In this document: positions 25,637-35,108 of the stretch, in pieces | Layout: each line of letters begins with the position of its first letter | How positions within the stretch are numbered: the first letter of the stretch is position 1 | NCBI RefSeq assembly: GCF_037893185.1 | Contig: NZ_CP140772.1 | Coordinates: 6,812,001-6,876,000, forward strand | Source of the DNA: Chitinophaga sp. 180180018-3 | Lineage (GTDB): Bacteria; Bacteroidota; Bacteroidia; Chitinophagales; Chitinophagaceae | Reading direction: 5' to 3' | DNA length: 64,000 nt | Program-made: the position numbers and the translations under genes | The notes under the pieces: generated by a model | Databases searched by the model: none | The model's input: only the letters and a program-made list of their open reading frames with translations | Told to the model about the DNA's origin: nothing

Positions 25637-27199
25637 CTAAAGACTGTTCCGGCTTTCCATGCGGGCGAAGGGAACAATCATCTCTTCGAGTGATATACCT
25701 CCATGCTGGAAAGTATTGCGATAGTAGTTGACGAAATAATTGTAGTTATTTGGATAACAGAGATACCCGTCGCCTTTGGCAAAGATATAGGAAGAATTTA
25801 CGTTGGGCTTGGGCAGTCCGGCATCACGCGGATCGCGGAATGCCAGCACTTCTTTTGGATCGTAGTTCAGATTACGGCCATGTTTGTAGCGCAGGTTGGT
25901 GGTGGTTTGTTTGTCGCCGATCACCTTTACCGGCGTTTTCACCCTTACACTGCCATGATCGGTAGCGATAATCAGGTTGAACTTTTTATCGCTGATACGT
26001 TTCAGCGCCTGGTACAGCGGGCTGTGTTCAAACCAGCTGGCAGTAATGGAACGATAGGATGCTTCATCACCGGCCAGTTCTTTCAGCACTTCCATTTCCG
26101 TGCGGGCATGACTGAGCATGTCCACAAAATTATATACAATCACGCTCAGGGAATAATCCAGCATATTGTGGATATTATTAAGCATCGTTTGTGCATCGGC
26201 GTGATTAGTTACTTTGGTATAAGAAAACCGGGTATCCATTTTCAGCTGCCTTAATTGTGCGGCAAAAAAATGCTCTTCGAACAGGTTTTTTCCTCCTTCC
26301 TCATCATCGTTTTTCCATTCCTGTGGAAACTTGTGTTCTATATCCACCGGGAGCATACCGGCGAAGATGGCATTACGGCTATACTGGGTGCTGGTAGGCA
26401 GTATAGAGAAAAAAGAGCCTTCTTCCACCAGCCGGAATGATTCCTGCAGGATCGGAAGAATTGCCTTCCACTGATCGTATCGCAGGTTATCGATGAGCAG
26501 AAATACATTGGGCACATTCGGATCCAGGTTGGGAACCACCTTGTCGCGGAAAAGGGTGTGCGACATTACCGGCGCATCCTGTGTCTTCGGATGTAGCCAG
26601 TCGCTGTAATTACGGGTAATGAACTTGGAGAACTCGCTATTGGCCTCTGTTTTCTGTGCATTCAATACTTCCAGCATTTCCGGGCTGTTGGTTTTGGCCA
26701 TTTCCATTTCCCAGTATACCAGCTTCTTGTAAATATCCATCCACTCATTGTAATCAGGGTTGGAGCTCAGGGCCATAAAAAGACTGCGGAACTCCTGCTG
26801 GTATGCGATGGTGGTTTTTTCGGCCACCAGTCTTTTGTTATCGATGATCTTTTTAAGGGATAACAGCACCTGATTGGGATTCACGGGTTTGATCAGGTAA
26901 TCGGTGATCTGCGACCCGATAGCGTCATCCATCACATTTTCTGCTTCATTCTTGGTGATCATTACTACCGGTATCTGCTGATCTATTTCTTTTATCTTCC
27001 CCAGGGTTTCCAGGCCGGTAATACCAGGCATGGATTCATCCAGCAATACCACATCTACCACCTGTTCTTTCAAAAACTCCAGGGCATCATACCCATTGGT
27101 CAGTGCCGATACCTTATAGCCTTTATTTTCCAGGAAAATGATCTGAGACTTGAGGGAATCTATTTCATCGTCTACCCAAAGTATATTTATCTGGTTCAT
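25637..27199 (-). CDS. porX: PorX-type response regulator with PglZ domain
   Basis: 520 residues from ATG 27199. The frame extends to 27250, but the receiver domain starts directly at NQINILWVDDE. Receiver about 1-120: phospho-acceptor Asp in VVLLDESMPGITG, Lys in LIKPVNP. A helical linker follows, then a PglZ (alkaline phosphatase-like) domain from about 200: FLLIDNLRYDQW with the metal-ligand Asp, and DHGSVR near 420. PorX with PorY and SigP controls type 9 secretion genes, and the PglZ part acts on oligonucleotides in Porphyromonas. No PorY kinase is in the window. Confidence 0.93.
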   Translation of the reverse strand: MNQINILWVDDEIDSLKSQIIFLENKGYKVSALTNGYDALEFLKEQVVDVVLLDESMPGITGLETLGKIKEIDQQIPVVMITKNEAENVMDDAIGSQITDYLIKPVNPNQVLLSLKKIIDNKRLVAEKTTIAYQQEFRSLFMALSSNPDYNEWMDIYKKLVYWEMEMAKTNSPEMLEVLNAQKTEANSEFSKFITRNYSDWLHPKTQDAPVMSHTLFRDKVVPNLDPNVPNVFLLIDNLRYDQWKAILPILQESFRLVEEGSFFSILPTSTQYSRNAIFAGMLPVDIEHKFPQEWKNDDEEGGKNLFEEHFFAAQLRQLKMDTRFSYTKVTNHADAQTMLNNIHNMLDYSLSVIVYNFVDMLSHARTEMEVLKELAGDEASYRSITASWFEHSPLYQALKRISDKKFNLIIATDHGSVRVKTPVKVIGDKQTTTNLRYKHGRNLNYDPKEVLAFRDPRDAGLPKPNVNSSYIFAKGDGYLCYPNNYNYFVNYYRNTFQHGGISLEEMIVPFARMESRNSL

Positions 27200-27587
27200 A
27201 GTTCGGTTTAAGCATCCATAAAAAAGGAAATTACCCCATTTTTCCGGCAAATATCATTCCCCGGGAGGCGGATAGCGGTAATTAAATGTTAAAAATCTCT
27301 TTCGAAGAGCTTTGTAAAGGCCAGTAATTATATGTTAAAAACGACGAAATCGGGGAAAATGAGGACGAAAAAAAACGCACAGCCTGATAAAGTTATTTAA
27401 CTTCGCATCAATTCATTTAATTACCTGTAACCTACCAATTGTTTTTTACTGTAATAGGGGTTTAGTGGACGTGGGGCGTCATTATTAGTAAAAAAATTAC
27501 ATATAATCAATTCAAGGTGTAGTTTTGCATAATGGCACCAGGGATTCTGACGTGGCTATCCCGTCCGGAATCGAATAATTAAATGCA
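27200..27587. other. intergenic region between porX and the HD gene
   Basis: 388 bp between divergent genes. It contains a 17-bp direct repeat TAATTAAATGTTAAAAA (27279-27295) and TAATTATATGTTAAAAA (27325-27341), 46 bp apart, a short CTCTT/AAGAG hairpin between them, and the HD-gene -7 box at 27520. The repeats are at the right place for an operator. Confidence 0.55.
27520..27527 (+). promoter_or_regulatory. -7 box of the HD gene and lipid A cluster
   Basis: TAGTTTTG matches TAnnTTTG exactly; the predicted leader to ATG 27588 is ~55 nt. No good -33 box. Confidence 0.5.
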
Positions 27588-28832
27588 ATGACCGAACGCA
27601 AGCGAAAAATTGTTAATGATCCGGTGTATGGCTTTATTACCATAGATCACCCGTTGATTTTTAACCTCATTTCACATCCATATTACCAGCGGCTTCGCCG
27701 CATACATCAGATGGCAATGGCTCACCTGGTGTATCCTGGTGCTATGCATACGCGGTTTCATCATAGCATGGGAGCCTATCACCTGATGAGCATGGCTTTA
27801 CAGGAGCTGCGCAGTAAAGGCACCGATATTACCCCTGAAGAAGAGGTAGCCGCCAAACTGGCTATCCTCCTGCACGACATTGGCCATGGCCCTTATTCCC
27901 ACGCATTGGAGAATGGTATCATTGAGGGAGTGTCTCACGAAGAGATTTCCCAATGGCTGATGGAACGCCTGAATAAGGAGATGAATGGGGCATTGACGCT
28001 GACACTCGATATTTTTAACGGACGCTATCATAAAAAATTCCTTCATCAACTGGTTTCCAGCCAGTTAGATGTAGACCGGATGGATTACCTGAACCGCGAC
28101 AGCTTCTATACAGGTGTAGCCGAAGGTACCATCGGATACGACCGCATCATTAAGATGCTGATCGTACACAATGGAGAATTGATGGTGGAGGAGAAAGGCA
28201 TTTATTCCATTGAGAAATTTGTCATAGCCCGACGCCTGATGTACTGGCAGGTGTATCTTCATAAAACGGTACTGAGTGCAGAAAATATGCTTGTGAAAGT
28301 GCTTGCCAGGGCTAAATTCCTGGCGCAGGAGGGAAAAGAATTATTCTGTTCTCCAGCACTGGCATATTTCCTGTATAATACTGTTAACCGGAATACCTTC
28401 GAATGTGGACCGGATTGTTTAGAATTATTCTGCCAACTGGACGATTATGATATACTGGGTGCTATAAAAGTATGGACTACGCATGAAGACAAAGTACTCT
28501 CGCTTTTATGTAAATGGTTAATAAACAGAAACTTATTTAAAGTCGTATTAAGTAATCAGCCGTTTGATGAGAGCGCATCGGATTTATTAAAAGAGCAGGT
28601 AAAACAACATTTTGGTATCAGCGAGGCAGATCTGGATTATTTCGTATTTACCGGGGCCGCTACTTTGAGGGCTTATAATGTTAATGACGAGAAGATCAAT
28701 ATTCTTTTTAAAGACGGAACTGTAAAAGACATTTCCTCAATAGACAACGCACTGATTAGCCATACGCTGGCGATACCGGTAAAAAAATTCTACATTTGTC
28801 ATCCAAAAATTCAGGCTAACAACGTTTTGTAA
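27588..28832 (+). CDS. HD-domain phosphohydrolase (SAMHD1/dGTPase-like)
   Basis: 414 residues. HD metal motif residues are visible: the first His in RFHHSMGAYHL, the HD pair in ILLHDIGHGPYSHALE, and Asp in SSQLDVDRMDYLNRDS, which together form the dNTPase-type signature. Known relatives are dNTP triphosphohydrolases and SAMHD1-like enzymes; many Bacteroidota genomes have this gene next to lpxD. The real substrate here is unknown. It is 68 bp upstream of lpxD on the same strand. Confidence 0.88.
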   Translation: MTERKRKIVNDPVYGFITIDHPLIFNLISHPYYQRLRRIHQMAMAHLVYPGAMHTRFHHSMGAYHLMSMALQELRSKGTDITPEEEVAAKLAILLHDIGHGPYSHALENGIIEGVSHEEISQWLMERLNKEMNGALTLTLDIFNGRYHKKFLHQLVSSQLDVDRMDYLNRDSFYTGVAEGTIGYDRIIKMLIVHNGELMVEEKGIYSIEKFVIARRLMYWQVYLHKTVLSAENMLVKVLARAKFLAQEGKELFCSPALAYFLYNTVNRNTFECGPDCLELFCQLDDYDILGAIKVWTTHEDKVLSLLCKWLINRNLFKVVLSNQPFDESASDLLKEQVKQHFGISEADLDYFVFTGAATLRAYNVNDEKINILFKDGTVKDISSIDNALISHTLAIPVKKFYICHPKIQANNVL

Positions 28833-28900
28833 GGAATAAAATGTCACAGAAAAAGTTTATACTATCCGGTGTTGCCTGGGAAACATTACAATTTTAAACT

Positions 28901-29950
28901 ATGCAGTTTAGCGCATTACAATTAGCTACCATGTTAGATGGGAAGCTGGAGGGAAATCCGGATGTAAAGGTGAGCAACATCGCCAAGATTGAAGAGGCCG
29001 GTGAGGGCATGCTCAGTTTCATAGCCAATCCTAAATATGAAGAATTCATATATACTACAAATGCATCCATTCTGATTGTGAATGAGAGCCTTGTAATCGA
29101 ACGTCCCATTAAATCCACCCTGATCAGGGTAAAAGATGCTTACAGCAGCTTTGCACTGTTGCTGGAACAATACCGGTACCTGACTGGTAATAAGTCTGGC
29201 ATTCAGCAGCCGTCTTATGTTCCCAAATCGGTGAAAATGGGTGAAAATGTTTTCGTGGGGGCATTTGCTTATCTCGGTGAAAATGTAGTGCTGGGAAATA
29301 ATGTGAAGATCCATCCGGGCGTATACCTGGGGGACAACGTGATCGTTAACAATGATTCTGTATTATATCCTGGCGTAAAAGTTTACGACAACTGTATTGT
29401 AGGTTCACGCGTAGTGCTTCACGCCGGCTGTGTGATCGGCGGCGATGGCTTTGGCTTCGCGCCTCAGCCGGATGGCTCTTATAAAAAGGTTCCCCAGATC
29501 GGTAATGTGGTTATCCACGATGATGTGGAAATAGGCGCCAATACTACTATCGACCGCGCTACCATGGGCAGCACGGTAATACAGCAGGGGGTTAAGCTGG
29601 ATAATCTTATCCAGGTAGCACACAACGTAGACATAGGTATTAATACTGTAATTGCAGCCCAGACCGGCGTTTCCGGTAGTACCAAGATCGGTCAGAACTG
29701 CGTGATCGGAGGCCAGGTGGGTATGGTAGGTCATATCCATATTGCTGACGGTACTAAGATTAACGCCCAGAGCGGTTTATCCAAATCTATTACCACGCCC
29801 AATACATCATTAACCGGCTCTCCGGCTTATGATTATAAAAGTTCGCTGAAAAGTCAGGCAATTTTTAGAAATTTGCCGGACCTTGAAAAACGTGTGAAGG
29901 AACTGGAAGAGATGGTAAAACAGCTGCTCCAGGAAAGAGCAGGCGTATAA
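28901..29950 (+). CDS. lpxD: UDP-3-O-(3-hydroxyacyl)glucosamine N-acyltransferase
   Basis: 349 residues. The N-terminal uridine-binding domain (about 1-100) is followed by a left-handed beta-helix of hexapeptide repeats (for example VFVGAFAYLGENVVLGNNVKIHPGVYLGDNV) and a C-terminal helix pair (LEKRVKELEEMVKQLL). The catalytic His lies in the LIQVAHNVDIG segment. It adds the N-linked hydroxyacyl chain in lipid A synthesis, the third step. It is followed by lpxC-fabZ (40 bp) and lpxA, so the early lipid A enzymes are made together. Confidence 0.96.
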   Translation: MQFSALQLATMLDGKLEGNPDVKVSNIAKIEEAGEGMLSFIANPKYEEFIYTTNASILIVNESLVIERPIKSTLIRVKDAYSSFALLLEQYRYLTGNKSGIQQPSYVPKSVKMGENVFVGAFAYLGENVVLGNNVKIHPGVYLGDNVIVNNDSVLYPGVKVYDNCIVGSRVVLHAGCVIGGDGFGFAPQPDGSYKKVPQIGNVVIHDDVEIGANTTIDRATMGSTVIQQGVKLDNLIQVAHNVDIGINTVIAAQTGVSGSTKIGQNCVIGGQVGMVGHIHIADGTKINAQSGLSKSITTPNTSLTGSPAYDYKSSLKSQAIFRNLPDLEKRVKELEEMVKQLLQERAGV

Positions 29951-29990
29951 AATTAATTACTAGTCAAATAGTTACATATAGGAAGTTATT

Positions 29991-31406
29991 ATGGAAAATC
30001 AAGAGTTGCAATACCAGCATACCCTGAAAGGAGAAATTACTTTGTCGGGTATTGGCTTGCATACAGGCGCTCATGTTAATATGACCCTTAAACCAGCCAA
30101 TCCGGGTCATGGAATTAAATTTCAGCGTATTGACCTACCAGGCCAACCCATTGTGAAGGCAGATGTGGACTATGTAGTGGAAACCACCCGTAGTACTACC
30201 CTGGAACACAACGGAGCAAGAGTAAGTACTGTAGAGCACATCATGGCCGCCCTGGCCGGAACCGGTGTGGATAACGTACTGGTGGAACTCGACGGTGGAG
30301 AAATTCCCATCATGGATGGCAGTGCCTATGCATTCATTGATGCCATTGAGAAAACAGGGCTTCAGAACCAGGATGCCAAGAAGGTATATTATACGATTGA
30401 TACCAATGTCAGCTATTACGACGAGAAGAAGAAGGTAGAAATGGTGGCGATGCCATCTGTGAATTACCGTATCACCTGCCTGATCGATTTCAACTCCCCA
30501 GTACTGGGTACCCAGCATGCGAAGATGAAGGGAATTGAAGAATTCAAGACTGAAATTGCACCTTGCCGTACTTTCTGCTTCCTGCATGAACTGGAATACC
30601 AGCTGTCGCTCAACCTCATCAAAGGAGGCGACATCAACAATGCGATTGTGGTAGTAGATAAGCCGGTAACAGAAGAAGAACTGGCCCGCCTGGCGAAGGT
30701 GTTCAACCGCGATAACATATCTGTACAGAAAGAAGGAATTCTGAATAATATTGAGCTGCGCTTCCCGAACGAACCGGCACGTCACAAGCTGCTGGACGTA
30801 GTAGGCGACCTCGCACTGATCGGCTACCCTATCAATGCCCATATCATCGCGAACCGTCCGGGACATGCTTCCAACGTGGAATTTGCCCGTAAGATCAAAG
30901 CATATATCAAAAAGAACAAACATAATAAGGATGTTCCCGTATATGATCCGAATCAGCCACCGATCTTTGATACACCGCGTATAGAAAGAACGCTGCCACA
31001 TCGTTATCCGATGCTGCTGGTAGACAAGATCATTGAGCTGGGTGAGGAAAAAGTAGTAGGTATCAAGAATGTCACCTTCAATGAAGGCTTCTTCCAGGGG
31101 CACTTCCCTGGTAATCCGGTGATGCCGGGCGTGTTGCAGCTGGAAGCACTGGCACAGGTAGGCGGTATCCTGGCACTGAACCGCGTACCAGACCCTGAAA
31201 ACTATGATACCTATTTCCTGAAAATAGATAACTGTAAATTCAAGCAAAAGGTAGTTCCGGGCGACACTATGATCCTGAAAATGGAACTGCTGAGTCCTAT
31301 CAGAAGAGGACTTGTAGAAATGCGGGGGACAGTATTTATCGGCAATAAGGTTGCTACTGAGGCCGACATGATAGCACAAATTATAAAAACCAGAGAAGGC
31401 AAATAA
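29991..31406 (+). CDS. lpxC-fabZ: bifunctional LpxC deacetylase / FabZ dehydratase
   Basis: 471 residues. The first ~305 are LpxC, with the zinc/catalytic residues in VSTVEHIMAALAG, the LKGGDINNAIV region and NEPARHKLLDVVGDLALIG, and HIIANRPGH. A linker leads to FabZ (about 325-471) with LPHRYPMLLVDKI, the catalytic His in FFQGHFPGNPVMPGV, and the Glu in LQLEALAQVGG. LpxC makes the committed step of lipid A synthesis; FabZ dehydrates beta-hydroxyacyl-ACP and competes for the same hydroxyacyl-ACP pool. The fusion is a known Bacteroidota feature. Confidence 0.96.
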   Translation: MENQELQYQHTLKGEITLSGIGLHTGAHVNMTLKPANPGHGIKFQRIDLPGQPIVKADVDYVVETTRSTTLEHNGARVSTVEHIMAALAGTGVDNVLVELDGGEIPIMDGSAYAFIDAIEKTGLQNQDAKKVYYTIDTNVSYYDEKKKVEMVAMPSVNYRITCLIDFNSPVLGTQHAKMKGIEEFKTEIAPCRTFCFLHELEYQLSLNLIKGGDINNAIVVVDKPVTEEELARLAKVFNRDNISVQKEGILNNIELRFPNEPARHKLLDVVGDLALIGYPINAHIIANRPGHASNVEFARKIKAYIKKNKHNKDVPVYDPNQPPIFDTPRIERTLPHRYPMLLVDKIIELGEEKVVGIKNVTFNEGFFQGHFPGNPVMPGVLQLEALAQVGGILALNRVPDPENYDTYFLKIDNCKFKQKVVPGDTMILKMELLSPIRRGLVEMRGTVFIGNKVATEADMIAQIIKTREGK

Positions 31407-31411
31407 TCGCA

Positions 31412-32212
31412 ATGATCCACCCGCTAACATATATACATCCGGACGCCAAAGTTGCGCCTAATGTAAAGATTGATCCATTCACCGTTATACATAAAAATGT
31501 GGAAATCGGTGATGGCACCTGGATAGGCTCCAATGTCACCATTATGGAAGGAGCCCGCATCGGAAAAAACTGCCGTATTTTTCCGGGCGCCGTTATTTCT
31601 GCTATCCCCCAGGATTTAAAATTTGTGGGTGAAGACACTACCGCCGAGATTGGCGACAATACTACGATCCGTGAGTATGTAACCATCAACCGCGGTACCA
31701 AAGACAAATGGAAAACCAAAATCGGTAACAATTGCCTGATCATGGCTTACAGCCACATCGCACACGATTGTGAAGTAGGTGATTTCTGCGTATTCTCCAA
31801 CAACACCACCCTGGCTGGTCACATCTCCGTAGGTAACCACGTAGTGCTGGCGGGTATGGTGGCTGTACAACAGTTCTGCAAAATCGGTGATCATGCCTTC
31901 GTAACAGGTGGATCCCTGGTGCGTAAAGATGTACCTCCTTACGTAAAAGCTGCCCGTGAGCCGCTGTCGTATGTAGGTGTTAACTCCGTAGGTTTGAAAC
32001 GGAGAGGTTTCGCGCTGGAAAAAATCAATCACATCCTGGATATATACCGGATAATTTTTGTGAAAGGATATAAATTGTCCAAAGCTATCAGCATCATAGA
32101 AGCAGAATTTCCTGCTACCGATGAAAGAGATGAAATCCTGTCGTTCATCCGTGAATCAGGACGTGGTATTATGAGAGGCTATACTTCCAGGACCAATGAC
32201 GATATCTCTTAA
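31412..32212 (+). CDS. lpxA: UDP-N-acetylglucosamine O-acyltransferase
   Basis: 266 residues, normal length. Hexapeptide-repeat beta-helix (about 1-190) with the catalytic His in IMAYSHIAHDCEVG, and a C-terminal helical domain. It starts lipid A synthesis by acylating UDP-GlcNAc. It starts 5 bp after lpxC-fabZ, and its end overlaps the ABC ATPase by 17 bp, which argues for tight coupling. Confidence 0.97.
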   Translation: MIHPLTYIHPDAKVAPNVKIDPFTVIHKNVEIGDGTWIGSNVTIMEGARIGKNCRIFPGAVISAIPQDLKFVGEDTTAEIGDNTTIREYVTINRGTKDKWKTKIGNNCLIMAYSHIAHDCEVGDFCVFSNNTTLAGHISVGNHVVLAGMVAVQQFCKIGDHAFVTGGSLVRKDVPPYVKAAREPLSYVGVNSVGLKRRGFALEKINHILDIYRIIFVKGYKLSKAISIIEAEFPATDERDEILSFIRESGRGIMRGYTSRTNDDIS

Positions 32213-32816
32213 CCAGACAGGCAAGCGTTTTAACTACGACTGGATTTTCCGTCGTGTAACCCTTACGTTTAGTGAAGGTCAGCGTTATGCTATTCTGGGG
32301 CCCAATGGTTCGGGCAAATCCACCTTATTACAGGTTATCAGCGGTGCCCTTCATCACAATGAAGGCACCGTTACTTATAGTACACCGGAAAAGCCCATTG
32401 CTCCTGATGCGTTTTTCCGGTATTGCACTATTGCTGCTCCTTACCTCGAACTGATTGAAGAATTTACGCTCACCGAGATGATCAACTTCCATCTGCAGTT
32501 CAAATCCTTTCTTCCTGGTATCACTCCTGCCATAGCGATGGAATTGGTAGGCCTTGAGAAAGCCGCCAATAAACAGATCCGCAACTTCTCCTCCGGTATG
32601 AAGCAACGTATCAAACTGGCACTTGCTATCCTGTCTGATGTGCCGGTGCTGTTGCTCGATGAGCCCTGCACCAACCTCGATGCTGCCGGGATCGCCGTAT
32701 ATCAGCAACTGATCAGGGAATACGGAGGCGACCGCCTTATCATCGTCAGCTCCAATGATGAACAGGAGTACTTCATGTGCAAAGAGTACATACACATTTC
32801 CGATTATAAGAAATAG
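32196..32816 (+). CDS. ABC transporter ATP-binding protein
   Basis: 206 residues, a single ATPase domain: Walker A GPNGSGKST, signature NFSSGMKQRIKLA (S-S-G in place of S-G-G), Walker B VPVLLLDEPCTNLD and the H-loop region replaced by SSNDEQE (no clear switch His). The partner permease is not adjacent. The 17-bp overlap with lpxA suggests a link with envelope lipid metabolism, but the cargo is unknown. The missing switch His could mean low or altered ATPase activity. Confidence 0.88.
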   Translation: MTISLNQTGKRFNYDWIFRRVTLTFSEGQRYAILGPNGSGKSTLLQVISGALHHNEGTVTYSTPEKPIAPDAFFRYCTIAAPYLELIEEFTLTEMINFHLQFKSFLPGITPAIAMELVGLEKAANKQIRNFSSGMKQRIKLALAILSDVPVLLLDEPCTNLDAAGIAVYQQLIREYGGDRLIIVSSNDEQEYFMCKEYIHISDYKK

Positions 32817-32846
32817 CCCTCAGCTACTAGTAGCAGGTAAAAAAAC

Positions 32847-32854
32847 TATCTTCG
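32847..32854 (+). promoter_or_regulatory. -7-like box upstream of the MFS gene
   Basis: TATCTTCG, one base from TAnnTTTG (T to C), ends 13 nt before ATG 32868. The same TTCG variant occurs before recQ, the DUF3108 gene and ftsX. Confidence 0.4.
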
Positions 32855-32867
32855 TGAAAATCTATTT

Positions 32868-34154
32868 ATGAAGACTGCCAGTAACAAAGTAATCAACGGC
32901 TGGGCGATGTACGATTGGGCCAACTCTGTGTACAATCTTGTTATCACTACTACTTTCTTTCCTATCTACTTTCTTGCTGTAACGAACGGCGAAAACGGAC
33001 ATGTTTCCTTTATGGGGATGCGCTTCGTTAATTCTGCGCTGTATAACTATACCATGGCTGTTGCTTTTTTACTGGTAGCATTGGCCTCCCCTATCCTGTC
33101 GTCTATTGCAGATACAAGGGGAAATAAAAAGAATTTCCTCCGCTTCTTCACCATTCTGGGCGCTTTATCCTGCAGTGCCTTATACCTGTTCGATGGGGAT
33201 CATCTCACAATTGGTGTGCTGGGATTCATGTTAGCCACGATGGGATATTGTGGCGGACTGGTGTTCTACAATTCCTATCTGCCTGAAATTGCCACGCCGG
33301 AAGATCGTGATAGCGTGAGTGCAAAAGGATACGGCATGGGCTATATAGGCAGTGTAATTCTGCAGCTGATAGGATTCGCAATTGTACTATATGGCAAGAA
33401 ACAGGGCTGGGATGAAAGCCTGCCGGTAAAGATCACTTTCCTGCTGGTAGGTATCTGGTGGCTGGGATTTGCCCAGATTACATTTGCCAGTCTTCCCAAG
33501 AGCACGGCCACAGTGACCAAACACAACAGCAGTGTATTAACAGAAGGCTTTACCGAGCTGCGCAAAGTATACGCACAGGTTCGCGTACTCCCTGTACTGA
33601 AGCGCTTCCTCCGGGGCTTCTTTTTCTACAGCATGGGCGTACAAACCGTAATGATGGCAGCCACCATATTCGGCAGCAAAGTGCTTCACCTGGAGGCAAC
33701 CCAATTGATTGTGACGGTGGTCGTGATCCAGATAGTAGCTATTGCCGGCGCCTGGATCATGGCAAAGCTCTCCGGTAAATATGGTAATCTTCGTGTATTG
33801 ATTGGCGTTGTATTTTTGTGGATTGGTGTCTGTATTGCAGGGTATAAAATGCAAACTGCTTTTCACTTCTATATGCTGGCAACGGCCGTGGGTCTGGTAA
33901 TGGGAGGTATACAATCGCTCAGCCGGTCGACCTACGCGAAGCTCATGCCCGAAACCACTGATACCACCTCCTTCTTCAGTTACTATGATGTTACCGAAAA
34001 ACTTTCCATTGTGATCGGTATGTTCTCTTTTGCGTATATCGATGACCTTACAAATGATATGCGTAATTCGGTGCTGGCGCTGATAGTGTTTTTTGTGATT
34101 GGCCTGATATGGATTATTTCAGCGCTGCTTAAGCAAAAACAGCTGGCCAAATAA
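32868..34154 (+). CDS. MFS transporter, UMF1 family
   Basis: 428 residues with about 12 hydrophobic segments. Early MYDWANSVYNLVITTTFFP and the mid SYLPEIATPEDRDSVSAKGYGMGYIGS are typical of the UMF1 (Vacuole effluxer Atg22-like) family. The transported compound is not known for bacterial members; amino acid efflux is a guess from yeast Atg22. It is in the inner membrane. It lies 51 bp after the ABC gene with its own possible -7 box. Confidence 0.88.
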   Translation: MKTASNKVINGWAMYDWANSVYNLVITTTFFPIYFLAVTNGENGHVSFMGMRFVNSALYNYTMAVAFLLVALASPILSSIADTRGNKKNFLRFFTILGALSCSALYLFDGDHLTIGVLGFMLATMGYCGGLVFYNSYLPEIATPEDRDSVSAKGYGMGYIGSVILQLIGFAIVLYGKKQGWDESLPVKITFLLVGIWWLGFAQITFASLPKSTATVTKHNSSVLTEGFTELRKVYAQVRVLPVLKRFLRGFFFYSMGVQTVMMAATIFGSKVLHLEATQLIVTVVVIQIVAIAGAWIMAKLSGKYGNLRVLIGVVFLWIGVCIAGYKMQTAFHFYMLATAVGLVMGGIQSLSRSTYAKLMPETTDTTSFFSYYDVTEKLSIVIGMFSFAYIDDLTNDMRNSVLALIVFFVIGLIWIISALLKQKQLAK

Positions 34155-34211
34155 TCTTATCCGCATATAATTGGGTAACTTTCTGCTGCTAAACGTCGAA
34201 AAACAAGTGCT

Positions 34212-35051
34212 ATGAAATTATACACCATCGATACCGGATTCTTCAAACTCGACGGGGGCGCCATGTTTGGCGTGGTACCCAAAACAATATGGAATAAGCT
34301 GAATCCTTCAGATGAAAATAACCTCTGCTCCTGGGCTATGCGCTGCCTGTTGATAGAAGATGGGAAACGCCTGATATTGGTCGACAATGGAATTGGTGAC
34401 AAACAGGATGCAAAATTCTTCAGCCACTATTTTCTCCACGGAGATGCCACCCTGGATAAATCGCTTGCTGCACACGGATTCCATCGCGATGATATTACAG
34501 ATGTGTTTCTGACACATCTGCATTTCGATCATTGCGGAGGCAGTATCATCCGCCAGCAGGATAAACTGGTACCGGCCTTCAGCAATGCTACCTACTGGAG
34601 CAATGAAGATCACTGGAAATGGGCTACACAGCCCAACGACCGGGAAAAAGCTTCTTTCCTGAAAGAAAACATCCTGCCTATACAGGAAAGCGGGCAGTTG
34701 AAATTTGTAGCACATCAGGAGGGTATCCGGTTTACGGATAATATCAGCGTCCGCTTTGCCAATGGGCATACAGATGCAATGATGCTTCCCCAGATCACCT
34801 ATAAAGACAGGACCATCGTTTACATGGCAGATCTGCTGCCTTCCATCGGACATATCCCGCTACCTTATGTAATGGCATATGATATGTTCCCACTGAAAAC
34901 ATTGCAGGAGAAAAAGGCTTTCCTGCAGGAAGCGCTGGACAAACAATATATCCTGTTCCTGGAGCATGATCCGGTAAACGAGTGCTGCATATTGCAACAA
35001 ACCGATAAAGGTATCCGGGCAGGTGAAACTTTTGCACTGACAAACATCTAA
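34212..35051 (+). CDS. MBL-fold metallo-hydrolase
   Basis: 279 residues with the metal motif THLHFDHCGG, plus FANGHTDAMM and FLEHDPVNE as later ligand segments. It has no signal peptide. It resembles the lactonase/glyoxalase-II-like group of MBL proteins; the substrate cannot be told. It is separate from the PhnP-like MBL gene at 24423, with only the motif in common. Confidence 0.87.
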   Translation: MKLYTIDTGFFKLDGGAMFGVVPKTIWNKLNPSDENNLCSWAMRCLLIEDGKRLILVDNGIGDKQDAKFFSHYFLHGDATLDKSLAAHGFHRDDITDVFLTHLHFDHCGGSIIRQQDKLVPAFSNATYWSNEDHWKWATQPNDREKASFLKENILPIQESGQLKFVAHQEGIRFTDNISVRFANGHTDAMMLPQITYKDRTIVYMADLLPSIGHIPLPYVMAYDMFPLKTLQEKKAFLQEALDKQYILFLEHDPVNECCILQQTDKGIRAGETFALTNI

Positions 35052-35087
35052 AGCGCTGTCAGTCTGTCATTGTTACGGCTGCTGCAT

Positions 35088-35095
35088 TATATTTG
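35088..35095 (+). promoter_or_regulatory. -7 box of the GroES-like gene
   Basis: TATATTTG, exact; TTG lies 15 nt upstream (short spacer). It ends 13 nt before ATG 35109. Confidence 0.5.
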
Positions 35096-35108
35096 ATAGT
35101 ATAGCTGC

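Noticed and set aside
30135..31430. 431-residue minus-strand frame opposite lpxC-fabZ
   Set aside because: It is the antisense shadow of a well-recognised gene; its protein is rich in Cys, His, Tyr and Gln without any domain.
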